Assembly: GCA_039881045.1 (NCBI GenBank)
Contig: JAYWVB010000019.1
Location: 496,001-560,000 of the forward strand
Direction of reading: 5' to 3'
From: Chaetomium olivaceum
Lineage: Eukaryota; Ascomycota; Sordariomycetes; Sordariales; Chaetomiaceae
Length of the DNA: 64,000 nt
Positions 11,136 through 22,662 of this stretch are shown here, in pieces (within the stretch, counting starts at the first letter, position 1; each line of letters begins with the position of its first letter). The notes under the pieces are model-generated. The model saw only the letters and a list, made by a program, of their open reading frames with translations, was not told where the DNA came from and did not search any database. The translations under genes were made by a program, and so were the position numbers.

Positions 11136-12029
11136 CAGGAACTGCAGGCGGACGGCAAGACATGATTGACTATAGTCATGACAACTGCCTTGCTATTATT
11201 TCCTATTTGTTTTTCCCACAGTATTACAGGAGGCAAGCATCCGCGGGAGGGGAGGGAGGCTATAGGCGCGGTCTCTGGGCCACGCCGTTGCGCATTCATT
11301 GCATGTCGGACCGGGGAAGGAGAGACAAAAGGAAGCAACATTAATATTGTCGTGTACGACTAGATCTCATGGCTGGGGCGTTTTTGGGGGATTGGCTAGG
11401 GCAATGACTGGATCATGGATTACAGGGAGGTCAAGGAGAGGATACGGCTGTTTTGACACCTAGATACCTTGAGAAGTCTTCTTTTTTGTGGCTTTAAACA
11501 TGGTTTGTTGGGGACTTGCCCGTTCTTCTCGTTTCAGGGGTTTCTAAAAGTCCTGAGGGCCGCGGGGCGTCCGCGATTAGCCGAATCAACAAGGCCTGAT
11601 TGGCTCGCGCCCCAGCAAAAGTGTCCAGAGGATCGCGACAAGGGTTATTCATTCGTAGGGAGCTCCATTCAAGGATGGCATTTACGATTGACGACTTCGA
11701 GGCCCAACACGCTACTTACGGAGAGTGGAGTTCTTTCGGTTGGACAGTTCACAGACTTGCAAGGCAGAGCTGTCGTTGAAAGAAGTCCGTTGGCTAAGCA
11801 GTTGTTGCTTGGTTTAACTACCTTCGTCTCTAGCTCTACGGGCTATTTCCTAGGGTTCAATCTATCCTCGACCCGTGGCACCCCGTCACAAGGACAATTT
11901 GTCACCATCACCCTCCAACACGCCCGCCGTCCTCGGCCACAACCTCGATTACCGCCGCCCAGCACCGCAAACCGGAAGTGCTACCTCTCGGGACACCGCC
12001 GGTACCAGTAACGCCGTTGCGCCTCCAGA
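11136..12029. other. Intergenic region between ANP1 and GEA
   Basis: Contains the ANP1 3' region and the GEA promoter and leader. A plus-strand open frame (11469-12011) shows no motif and is not supported. From about 11880 to 12030 the sequence is C-rich, a plausible 5' leader of the GEA gene. Confidence 0.55.
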
Positions 12030-15000
12030 ATGAGCCGAGATGCCCAGCTCAGCGCGCCCATAATGGACCCGGCCATCACAGCAACCCTGGGGACGTCTAC
12101 CCCTCGGCGGAACCCTCTGCTTTCCACGCGCATGCAGTACCGCAGCCGCCCTGTCTCGATAGCTGTCGACCCCGTGTCGCTCGTCATATCCGAATGCATA
12201 TCCATCACCTCAGCCATCCAGAAATATGCCCGCTCTCCGCACTCGTCCGTCTCAGCCATCCTCGGCGGCAGCCCCAACCTCATCCAGCTCGTGCCGCCCA
12301 CCGCTGGCGCACGCCGTACCCGCAAGACGGCGCCTGATGCTGCGGCGGATGGGGTGGGCGATCTTGCGGCGACGAACAGGTGGGGGTTGCGCGGGAAGAA
12401 GGGGAAGAGCATGCAGGACAACCCATTGATCTCAGGGTTTGGGAGACTGCGGCAGGAGTTGGCGGGAGTCAAAGGTATGTGCTTGCCCTGAGTGGAGACG
12501 TACGGGGGACAGGGAATGCTAACTCAAAGCCGCCAGACCTTCACAGGTTCGACTCGCTCGTGCTCCTCTACCCGTTTCTCCAGATCATCCAGGCCAAGGG
12601 CACAGCCGCCCCCGTCACGGTCCTCGCGCTGAGAGCGATACAAAAGTTCCTGGCCTATGGCTTCGTTGCGCCCGCTTCCCCCCGCTTCGCTCTCGCTATG
12701 CAGTCCCTTTCCGCAGCTATCACCCACTGCCAATTCGACATTAGCGACTCGGCGCAGGAGGAGGTGGTGCTGCTCATGATTTTGCACCTGATGGAGGACA
12801 TGCTGTCGGGGCCGGGGGGGGATATCCTTAGTGACGAGAGCGTGTGCGACATGATGGGGCGCGGCCTGACCATTTGCTCGCGGCCGAGATTCTCAGAGGT
12901 TCTGCGCCGGACCGCTGAGGCTTCGATGGTGCGCATGGTGCAGATCATCTTTGAGGACTTGAAGCATCTGGAAGAGGAGGCTGGCGATGAGAGCGAGGCG
13001 CTGGACCGGCAGACGATCGGGGATATGGACACTGTCAGCATGGACCCGGCCGCTAACGGGACTGATGTTCCGGCCACAGCCCCAGAAACGACGGAGGCCG
13101 TGGAGACGGCAGCGTCTGTGGAAGCCGGGGATGCTGCGGAGGCCACTTCTGGTGAGACGGGGGAGGTTAGTGAGACCGTCGGAGCGAGCGAAACATCCAC
13201 CGAACCGAGGCTGTCGTCAAGCTTGGAAAAGGAGAGCATCGCTTCGGAAACACCTAGAGGACCTAGTGCGGAGGTTGGTCGGCCAAGCACGAGCTCGGCC
13301 GCCGAAAGTGCTGCCTCTGTCGACCTCCGTCCCTACTCTCTACCGTCGATTCGGGAACTTTTCCGCGTCCTCGTAACCTTTCTCGATCCCCACGACCGGA
13401 AACACCCCGACCAGATGAGGGTCATGGCCCTGCGAATCATTCATGTGGCACTCGAAGTAGCAGGGCCGTCGATTGCCCGGCACCCTGCCCTGGCATCGAT
13501 CGCCGAAGACCAGCTGTGTTGTTACCTCTTCCAGCTTGTGCGGTCCGACAACATGGCCGTCCTCCAGGAGGCGTTAATCGTGGCTGGCACGCTGCTTTCC
13601 ACCTGCAGAGGGGTGCTCAAGCTACAGCAAGAGCTGTACCTGTCATATCTTGTGGCTTGTTTACATCCAGCGGTAGAGATCCCTCGGGAACCGGGTATCG
13701 ACCCAAGCCTCTACTCAGGCATCCCGCAGTCGCCTAAGTTGGTCAAGCCGCCGCCATCGCAAGCTGGCAGTGGCCGCTCTACCCCTGTGGCTGTCAAAGA
13801 CCGGCAGAAACTTGGGCTCGAAGGCGGCGCTCGGAAACCAGACGCCAGGCAGGCCATGGTGGAGAATATCGGCGTGCTTGCGCGAATGCCAACTTTCATG
13901 GCTGAGCTGTTTGTCAACTACGACTGCGACGAAAACCGTGCGGATCTCTGCGAAGACCTGATCGGGTTATTGTCTCGGAGCGCTCTGCCCGACTCTGCCA
14001 CCTGGAGCACAACAAGCGTGCCTCCGCTGTGCCTGGACGCGCTGTTGCGCTTCATCCAGTTTATTGCGGAAAGACTTGACCAAACTCCTGATGTGGATGG
14101 ATATCCTGACCCGACAGAGTTGAGAGAGAGGCGGCGCAGGAAGAAGCTCATTATCAAGGGGACCGCCAAGTTCAACGAAAGCCCTAAGGGCGGGCTGGCC
14201 TATTTGCAGGAGAAGGGCGTTATCGAGGACGCCGCTGACCCGCTGGGTGTTGCAACGTTTTTGCAGGGCACTTCCAGGGTGAACAAGAAGATGCTCGGCG
14301 AGTTTCTGTCGAAAAAGGGGAATGAAGCCGTCCTGGATGCGTTTATGAAACAGTTTGATTTTACAGGCAAGCGGGTAGACGAAGCGCTCCGGCTCATGCT
14401 GGAAACGTTCCGTCTCCCTGGTGAGTCAGCGTTGATCGAGCGCATCGTCAACTCCTTTACGGAGAAGTATTGCACTAGTTCTGTCCCGAAGGGGGTGGCG
14501 AACAAGGACGCCGTCTTCATCCTCACCTACGCCATCATCCTTCTCAACACAGACCAGCATACTCCTACGCTGAAGAACAGGGCGCGCATGACGTTCGAGG
14601 ACTTCTCGCGCAACCTTCGCGGGCAGAACGACGGCGAGGACTTTGCCCCTGAATACTTGCAGGATATATTCGACACTATTAGGACCAACGAGATCATCCT
14701 TCCCGACGAGCACGACAACAAGCACGCATTCGATTACGCCTGGAAGGAACTTCTCCTGAAGACGGAGGAAGCGGGCCCGCTAGTGCTCTGCGACACCAAC
14801 ATCTACGACGCCGATATGTTTGCGACGACATGGAACCCCATCGTCTCATGTCTCTTCTTCGTTTTCATGTCGGCCACCGACGACACAGTCTACGCGCGTG
14901 TCATCACCGGGTTCGATGAGTGCGCGCGCATCGCAACAAAGTATGGCAACTCGGAGGCACTCGACGAGATCATCTACCGGTTGAGCTACATCTCGACGCT

Positions 15001-17343
15001 GGGCAGCGAGGCACTCGCCAACACGTCGCTCAACACCGAGGTGCAGGTGGGAGAGAACAGCGTCATGGTCAGTGAACTGGCGGTCCGGTTTGGACGGGAC
15101 GTCCGGCCGCAGCTGGCGACGCTGGTGCTATTCCGTGTTGTTACCGGCTCGGAGCATGTCATTCGGAAAAGTTGGAAACACGTAAGTTGCTAGTGTTTGT
15201 GAGAACCGTCGTTACCGTACTGATATGGGCCTAGATCATTCGGATATGGCTCAACCTCTTTGTTAACTCGTTGATACCCTCGTTTTTCTCGACCGAGGCC
15301 GATAAGCTTGCCCTGCCACCAATCCCGTTGCAACCGCCCTCGCAGGTGATTGACCGGGGTGCGAAGCAGAGCGAGGCTGGCTTCTTCTCGGCATTCACCT
15401 CGTACATCTCGAGCTATGCAGCTGATGACCCTCCTGAGCCGTCGGACGAGGAGCTCGAGAGCACCTTGTGTACCGTGGACTGTGTGAATCAGTGTCACAT
15501 GGGCGATGTGTTTGCCAATGTTGCGTGAGTTGGAGTACTGCGTTTGGCATATCTAAAAAGCCCGTCTAACATAGTACAGTCATCTCCCTAGCCATAGTCT
15601 CGAGGCTCTGGTGGACACCCTACTCGACCAGATCCCTGAGGACAACGGGTCAACCGTGATCACGGTCAAGGCGGAAAATATCCCTCCATCTCAGGCCAAT
15701 GGGCAGAAACCGAGACAGAGCAGCGCGCTGTACGACCCTGCGCTGGTGTATATCCTTGAATTCTGCACCGTTCTGGCGCTGCGTGACGACAGCACCGTCG
15801 AACTGCTCGGGAAGCGCGTGGTGGAAGCCATCCAAGCTATCCTCCGGGATGTGCCGCGGTACCACCCCATCCTTATTGAGCGGGCGACCTTTTTCCTCTT
15901 CAACCTCCTCCAAGCGAGTTATGTGAGTCAACTCCCGAGTTTGCCGGCGAGAGGACTAGCTAACCATGCGTAGGACTATGACTACGTCCGGGTTCCTATC
16001 CTTCTCCACACTGTCTCGAGCTTCCCCAACGACACATTAACCAAGGCGTCGGGCCTCGTGCTGCGCGGCCTCAAGCTCTGCACCGAGAAGCCCTGCCCGC
16101 TGCGGAATGAGATCATGACGTCGCCCGACTTCTGGGTGATCCTGCAGACTCTGGCCACGGATGGCGACGCAGCGCCTGCTGTGTTTGAAATACTTCATAA
16201 CGGTGTCTCGGAAACGCCGTCAGCCATCATGGCGGATAACTACGAGGCTGCGCTCGCCCTGTTGAACGAGTTTGCCTCGATGGCCAGTGTTGGGGCCGTA
16301 GCGGAGCAGGAGAACGATCGAAAGCAGGGGCGAAAAGGCGGGCGGCCTGTCAAACATGAGAAGCCAAGGTGGGTTTGGGTTCGGGGCGCGTTTGAAGAAG
16401 AGTTTGGTTGCTAACAAGGAGCAGTGAAAATTCTGTCGTCGAGCGCGGCGTCAAAGCCCTCAACAACATTTACCGGATGACGGAGCGCATCCCGCATCTC
16501 ATGAAACAGTCGCACCTCGAGAGCAACGAAGGTGAGTGGCCACCCCTTCCCCGGCTACCCAAACAGCCACAGGCTTTCTTACTAACACCACCGCAGCCTG
16601 GTCCGCCTACTGGCTCCCCGTCTTCCAAGCCCTGACAACGCAGTGCACCAACCCGTGCCGCGAGATCCGGCACCTGGCCTTCAGCTCGCTGCAGCGGTCA
16701 CTGCTCTCGCCGGACCTGATGTCGTCGCAGGAGGAGCACTCGGAGTGGACGGCCATTTTCGGCGAGGTGCTCTTCCCGCTGATCCTGCGCCTGCTCAAGC
16801 CCGAGGTCTTCTCGTCGGACCGCGACGGCATGAGCGAGACCCGCGTCCAGGCCGCCTCGCTGCTGTCCAAGGTGTTTTTGCAGTACATGGTGGTGCTGTC
16901 CGAGTGGGATGGTATGCTGGACCTGTGGGTCAAGATCATTGAGATTATGGACCGGTTGATGAATAGTGGGCAGGGGGATAGCTTGGTATGTTCACTCTCC
17001 CGGATCGACGACACTAATAAGGGGGTTTGTGTGTGTGGCTAACGGGTGCTGTGTGTGTTTGTAGGAGGAGGCTGTACCCGAAAACCTCAAGAACGTGCTC
17101 CTTATCATGTCGAGCAACGGATACCTGATGCCGCCGAGCAAGGACCCGTCCAAGGAGGAGCTGTGGAACGAGACGTGGAAGCGGATCGATCGGTTCTTGC
17201 CGAACCTGAGGGCGGATCTTGCCTTGGAGGAGGAGCCAGTGGTGGAGGCGCCGCCCCCTTCTGCTGGTCTGCCGCCGGTAACAGCAGCAGCAGTAGCAGA
17301 GGCAGTGGAAACAGAGGCGGCGGCGACTGAAGAGGCTGCTTGA
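12030..17343 (+). CDS. GEA1: ARF guanine-nucleotide exchange factor, Gea1/Gea2/GBF1 type (Sec7 domain)
   Basis: Eight exons joined in frame (introns 12475-12536, 15182-15234, 15525-15579, 15923-15973, 16369-16424, 16532-16596, 16986-17064) give 1630 residues, the usual size for the Gea/GBF1 family. It loads GTP on Arf1 at the early Golgi to recruit COPI. The N-terminal DCB/HUS region holds a Ser/Thr/Glu-rich insert (about residues 330-450). The Sec7 domain (about 700-875) contains FLQGTSRVNKKMLGEFLSKK, the catalytic glutamate finger in FRLPGE (Glu about 778) and YAIILLNTDQH. HDS-like helical repeats follow (LYNTWxI-type regions not marked individually), ending in an Ala/Val/Glu-rich tail. Leu about 817 occupies the position where Met-to-Leu confers brefeldin A resistance in Gea1 and GBF1. 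The start could also be the Met 11 codons downstream. Confidence 0.95.
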
Positions 17344-17873
17344 TGACGACCGGAGAGGGGCTTTTGGTTTAGAGGGGGGTGGAGAGATACCAGGGGTGCT
17401 CAAGGTCGCATCTGTTGGAGTTAGCTGGGATGGTTATTCGTGCCGTCAAGCGTAATAGAGTAGAATAGAGAATGGTGTCTGGTCACATACTGTGTGTGTA
17501 TGTATCTGAGTATCAACTACGTGACTACCTAGTTATTGTGTAGCCCTCCATTCAGGAGTTCTACAGTGTGGATGCACGGTGCCAAGTGAGGAATATCAAC
17601 TGTATTGCAACTCTCTTGCTTGCAATCGAGGATCAGTTTTCTTTGAAGAAACAACTCAAATTTTACACTTGTAATCTCAACTCACCCAAGTCGTTAGAAC
17701 CAACTTCGAACGTATTCGACACAGTTTAAGCTCCTCTCATATTCGCCAGAATTCGACGCCGCAGGAAGCCGTGTTTGCTGCGCACGTCGAGTCATCGGGC
17801 AACCAAGAGTCACCCACAAGAAGGCCCCCAACAGAGAAAATGAGGGTATAAGACAGCAACCCTCAATGCTCAG
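17344..17873. other. Intergenic region between GEA and CCA1
   Basis: 3' region of GEA and promoter of CCA1. A GGTATAAG sequence at about 17845-17852 lies only about 25 nt before the first CCA1 start, close for a TATA box if transcription starts further downstream at the internal ATG. Nothing else supported. Confidence 0.5.
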
Positions 17874-19851
17874 ATGCTCGCTCGTCTTTCTCGGCCCAGG
17901 ACACTGTTCATATCGAACATCTTTTCTCCCATGAAACGCAAGTTCGATCACTCGCTTTTGGCAGCCCAGGCTTCTGGGAGAAGCACCCCACCAAGCGTTC
18001 CTATCACAACTACCCTCAAGCACACCACTGTAGCCCAACCCACCACTGCACCCAAGCCCACAAACACAACCACAACCAAAAACACCACCACAACTCAACC
18101 CATAACCTTGACTGCAAACACACCCGCAGTCACAACCGCACAACCCACAGCCATGGCCACCCCCGCCAACCCCCATCCCACCATCACGCTCACCGAACGC
18201 GAGGAGCAGCTCAAAACCCTCCTCCTCTCCGCGGCACAATCCATGAACGCAGCCACCGCCACCGCCACCGCCGTCGCCGACGCAGACGCCGACGCAGACT
18301 CACCCTCCCGGTCCGAGCCCCTCGTGCTCCGCTGGGCCGGCGGCTGGGTACGGGACAAGCTGCTGGGCATCCCCTCGCACGACATCGACACGGCGCTCAG
18401 CAGCATGACCGGCGAGGACTTTGTGGACCGGCTGCGCGACTACTGCGACGTGCCGGAGCACCGCGCCCGGCACGCGCTGCTGCCCGACGACGTCGGCCGG
18501 CTGCACACGGTGCCGCGGAACCCGGACAAGTCGAAGCATCTGGCGACGAGCACGATCCGGCTGTGCGGGCTGGATGTGGATTTTGTGAATCTGCGGCGGG
18601 AGACGTATACCGAGGTGAGCAGGAACCCCGTGGTGGAGTTTGGCACGGCGGAGGAGGATGCCCTGCGGCGGGATGCGAGTGTGAATGCGCTGTTTTATAA
18701 TTTGGGGACGGGCATGGTCGAGGACTTTGTCGGTGGGTTGGCGGACTTGGAGGCCGGGCTGATTCGTACGCCGCTGGAGCCGTTGCAGACGTTTTTGGAT
18801 GATCCGCTGCGGGTGTTGAGGCTGGTGAGGTTTGCGAGTAGGCTGGGGTTCAGGATTGATCCGGCCGCGGAGCAGGTTATGGGTGATGAGAGGGTGTTGG
18901 GGAACTTGAAGGTTAAGATCTCGAGGGAGCGGATCGGGGTGGAGTTGGAGAAGATGATGAAGGGTGGGTTTGTTCTGCTGCTGGACACCTTTCCCCCGGG
19001 TGCGGGAGGCGTGATAACGATGCTGACTCCCTCTTGCAGGCAAGAAGCCCGCCGAATCGCTCCGACTAATCGACAGGCTTGGGCTATATCACGCTGTGTT
19101 CACAGACCCTGAACGGACCGACATGCCAAAGCCGGATACGACGGCCTGGAAAACCGCTTACGAGTGCTTGGAGCAGCTCGAGGCAAACAAAACACCCGGT
19201 TCCATCTACGACCTGCTCGTCACGAGTGAGGAAGCGCGGTACTACGCCTGGTCACTGGCAACGCTCACCCCCTGGGAGCAGCTGCCGGACGATCCACCCC
19301 TGAAACCGGGGAAACCCGCGCTCCCGCTCCCCACACAGGCGGCGAGGGAGGGCTTTAAAGCACCCAACAAGCTGTGCGACGTCGTCACCGCCGCGCACCG
19401 CCATCGCTCAGCCATCTTAGCACTCAGGGATGTAGTTCGGGGGCAACAGGAGGGCTTGAATGAGCGGGACCGGTTCGGCATGGACATCAGGGACTGGGAC
19501 GCCCGCGGTGGCAACTGGCGGCTGCAAGTGCTCTACGCAATCTTGGTCGACGTGGCCGGGCGTGTTAAAGTCGCAGATAAAGGAAGCAGCTATGCTTGGG
19601 ACGATGTGCTGGACGAGTGGCAGAAGTTCCTTGACCACCTTGTTGAGCTGGACGTCATGAACGTTCCTACTATCAAGCGTCTGGTGGATGGAAAGATGTT
19701 AACCACGGCGTTGGGAGTCAATCCTGGGAGGTGGACGGGTCCGGCGCTGGATGTTGCGCTGGCCTGGCAGTTGCGGAATCCGGGGGTAGAAGACCCATCC
19801 GGGGGTATTGAGGAGGTGAGGAAGAGGAAAGAGGAACTGGGTATCCCTTGA
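17874..19851 (+). CDS. CCA1: tRNA nucleotidyltransferase (CCA-adding enzyme)
   Basis: Two exons (17874-18963, 19040-19851; 76-nt intron GTGGGT...TTGCAG) give 633 residues. It adds the 3' CCA to tRNAs in nucleus/cytosol and mitochondria. Class II nucleotidyltransferase motifs are clear: RWAGGWVRDKLLG, the metal-binding HDIDTAL, RRDASVNALFYN (motif B region), DPLRVLRLVRFASRLGF and RERIGVELEKM. The N-terminus, MLARLSRPRTLFISNIF, is Arg/hydroxyl-rich without acids, like a mitochondrial presequence, and an in-frame ATG at 17931 (MKRKFDHSLL) could start a cytosolic/nuclear form, as known for yeast CCA1. Between them and the catalytic core lies a Thr/Pro-rich linker (residues about 40-110) and an Ala/Asp repeat (ATATATAVADADADAD). 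The family is usually 500-600 residues; the linker explains the excess. Confidence 0.95.
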
Positions 19852-20403
19852 TGTAGAAGCTTGGTTCAAATCCGGATGAACTTACCATGAACTGAGTAAG
19901 ACCTTCATCCCCAGTCAGGGCACTCGCTGCGAGCCATCAGCATACCCGATGCAGCTCCATTCACAGACGTGTATTCTGGCGCTGTGTGGTTAGTGAGAGA
20001 AGGAGTCTTTAGCTATAACATAGGCGAGGAGTCAAATCGACTCTAAACTCGAAGTACAGTTGTTCATCATTTGTTGTTTATTTGTGCCTTGCGTCTCAAA
20101 TGTCGGGTGCTGGTGTTTCCGTTGCGTTCAGGAGAGGAAAGACCAAAATAGCGGTGTTGACTGCTAAACTTACAGCGGAGTTTCAGCGCCTCCCGGCCCC
20201 CATTTCAGGGTGGAAACGGCAGATGGGCAGCACAAATCCAACCTGGAACCTTACCAATCCTCACACCACTCATCTCAAAGGCTGAACCCAACTTCTACAA
20301 CACATCGCAATCCCGGTGCCGATTCTGCAGTTTAAAAGCCATTTTCTTTAAGCCCATCTACACAAGGCTAACCAAATCATTGCATCGTTCTACTACGATC
20401 AAA
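19852..20403. other. Intergenic region between CCA1 and TTI2
   Basis: CCA1 3' region and TTI2 promoter. An open frame at 20082-20285 has no motif. A TTTAAAAG sequence near 20332 could be a weak TATA-like element 70 nt upstream of the TTI2 start. No repeat or RNA gene seen. Confidence 0.5.
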
Positions 20404-22431
20404 ATGTCGTGGTTCGAGCAGATCACAGCGAAAGCGGCGCAGGTTCAAAGTTTGGAAGAATTGGAGGGAACTAAGGCACGCAAGGAACTTGAGCAGCGTA
20501 TGTTGGTAACAAGAAATACTATATTTGTTCAGGTAGAGAATCAGTTGCTGATAGGTTCCCATCACACAGATGTGCCAGATTCATTCACTCTCAGGGAGCT
20601 TGCAGGTGCAGCAAGGGAACCACTCAACTTGGCCTTGTCAACAAAATCAAGGGTGAGTGAAGGAACTACACCTATATCAACTTCCTCAGCTCCTAATAAC
20701 TCTTAGAAGGCTAGGATGGCGCGAACCCAACTCCTATCAGTTCTTGCCTGCTTACGCTGTGAGGACCGCATCACCCCTGAACCATCCACAGACCACGATG
20801 CAGTAAAAGAGCTCGCCCTCAATATGGCCAAACTCATCACCCCCGTGGTCACCCAAGACCAGCCTGAGGGTATGTGTGCTCCATCCAAGCGTATTTCTAC
20901 CATCAGACTCATTTCTCTCTAGCCTCAAACCAGGAGCTACTCCGGAACAGCCAGGCTCTCGCCGAACAGTGCCGGGAGAACTCTGAGTTAGGCATCGCCG
21001 CCCTCGAGGCACTCATCAAGCAGGCCGCGAACCCGGTACGGCTGGACGACGAGGTCCTGTACACCATACTTGCCTACACAGACGAAACGCAGACTGAGGG
21101 AAGCCACGAAACGGGAGCAATTGCAAGCCGACTCCTCGAGCAACAGTTCAGCATCCCTGGCAGTTCTACCAAGGAAGAGTTCCTGACCGAGACCGTCCTC
21201 CAAGCCTACCTGCGCCCGCTCTTCTCCAAGTCCAAGCCGTCCTCCATCACAGCATCCGGCCGGAAGGCAGAGTACACGGACGGGGGCGGCAGCAAGGCGG
21301 AGAGCATGCCCGACGAGTCCGCCGTGACCAAGCCATGGAAGTATGCCGACATGAGGGCCATTCCGGCCGTAGCATGGGCGGTGTGCGAAGCCGACGTAAG
21401 TTTATACCATTCAATGTTCCTAAATTTCCGACAAACTCGGCAAAGCAAAAGGGGTATCTCCTATACACAATAATAGACCAGGCAAGAACAAAACCAACAC
21501 AAAAGCTAACTCCGTGCCTTCCACACAAACCCAGACCCAACTCATCGCCCAACACTGGCCGCTCTTCATCCCCGTCCTGCTCACGCTCGCCGACGACGCC
21601 GCCACCCCAATCCGCCGGCGCGGTCTGCTCATCCTCGCAGACTTCCTCGCCAAGTTCCCCGACAAGACGCTGCACGGCACGGGCCTGGCCCAGGTTTTCG
21701 AGGACGCCGTCTTCCCGACGCTCAGCTACCTCCCCAGCCTGACACCCGAGAACGAGTCAGTGGAACTCCTCGTCCCGGCGTATAGCGCGCTGCTAGGCCT
21801 GGCGAGGAAGCAGCCTGCCGTTGGGAAGGACGGGATTGTGGGTGCGCCCAAGAATAAGTTTCTCGACAGGATGCTCCGCGAGGGAGTTTTGGGTGGTTAT
21901 TTCCATGCCAAAGACCACGTGCGGATTGTGGAGGTGCTCTGTCAACAGACGGTGACGATCCTGGACGAGATGGGTGTGCATGCGGTGAAGCATCTCAAGG
22001 TGAGCCCCCTAATCACCCCCGAAACCAAAAGTCACGTGAAGCAAGCTCACCAAGCGCCATAGGACCTCGTCCCGATGCTCTCGACCATCATGACCGATCC
22101 TTTCGCTCCCGCCGCCCCGGAAATGCTTCTCTCAGCTGTCAAAGCCCTCCAGGCCGTCCTCACAAATTGCTGGCCGCGGATCCCCCATTCGCCATGGCAA
22201 GACGAGATCATCAACGCCCTTGTCCTTAGCTGGCTGCACCTCGCCGAGCACAGCCACGCCCCTACCGACAAAACCTACACTCCGCAGGAACTGCTCGTCT
22301 CGTCGAGGGCGCTGGCAGCGGTACTCAAAGCGGCCGGGGACGAGACCGCAGAGGCAATCGACCTCTCGTCACACGTCGCACCCCTGGTGGAAAAGGACCC
22401 CCGCCTGGCGGCACTCTTCCCTTCCAACTGA
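20404..22431 (+). CDS. TTI2: Tti2-like subunit of the Tel2-Tti1-Tti2 (TTT) co-chaperone
   Basis: Six exons (introns 20498-20569, 20653-20706, 20870-20922, 21396-21534, 22000-22062) give 548 residues. The TTT complex works with Hsp90 to mature PIKK kinases (TOR, ATM/Tel1, ATR/Mec1). The C-terminal half is an alpha-solenoid with the Tti2 signature region: IAQHWPLFIPVLLTLADDAA, PIRRRGLLILADFLAKFP, VFEDAVFPTLSYLPSLTPE and a final helical pair around NCWPRIPHSPWQDEI. N-terminal residues 1-60 are weakly conserved. The first intron has a length divisible by three and no stop, so its retention would not break the frame; it is inferred from the GTATGT donor and CACACAG acceptor and from the better reading ELEQHVPDSFT. 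Identification rests on pattern recognition of the solenoid and is less certain than for its neighbours. Confidence 0.78.
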
Positions 22432-22662
22432 CCGCCTCCTCCTCGCCCCATCCCGCCGTCGCAATATCAAACCTACCCGGACTAAGACTATCCTCCCCGA
22501 CCGTCCCACCGGACTCCGCACCCCACGAGCCACGCCTTCCGAGTCCACCACCACCACCATCACCATCCCCATCCCCCTCTCCATCTCCACCTCATCACCA
22601 GCACTACCGCCGCCACCGCCACCGCCACCGATAAGACCATCCGACAAGCCCTCCGGCGACGC

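Noticed and set aside
18300..19043. 247-codon antisense frame opposite CCA1
   Set aside because: Mirror of a GC-rich gene; Arg/His/Pro-rich composition is typical of antisense shadows.
20498..20569. Treating TTI2 sequence 20498-20569 as coding
   Set aside because: It is open by chance (72 nt) but has a strong GTATGT donor and CAG acceptor, and the encoded stretch is unlike the flanking solenoid.
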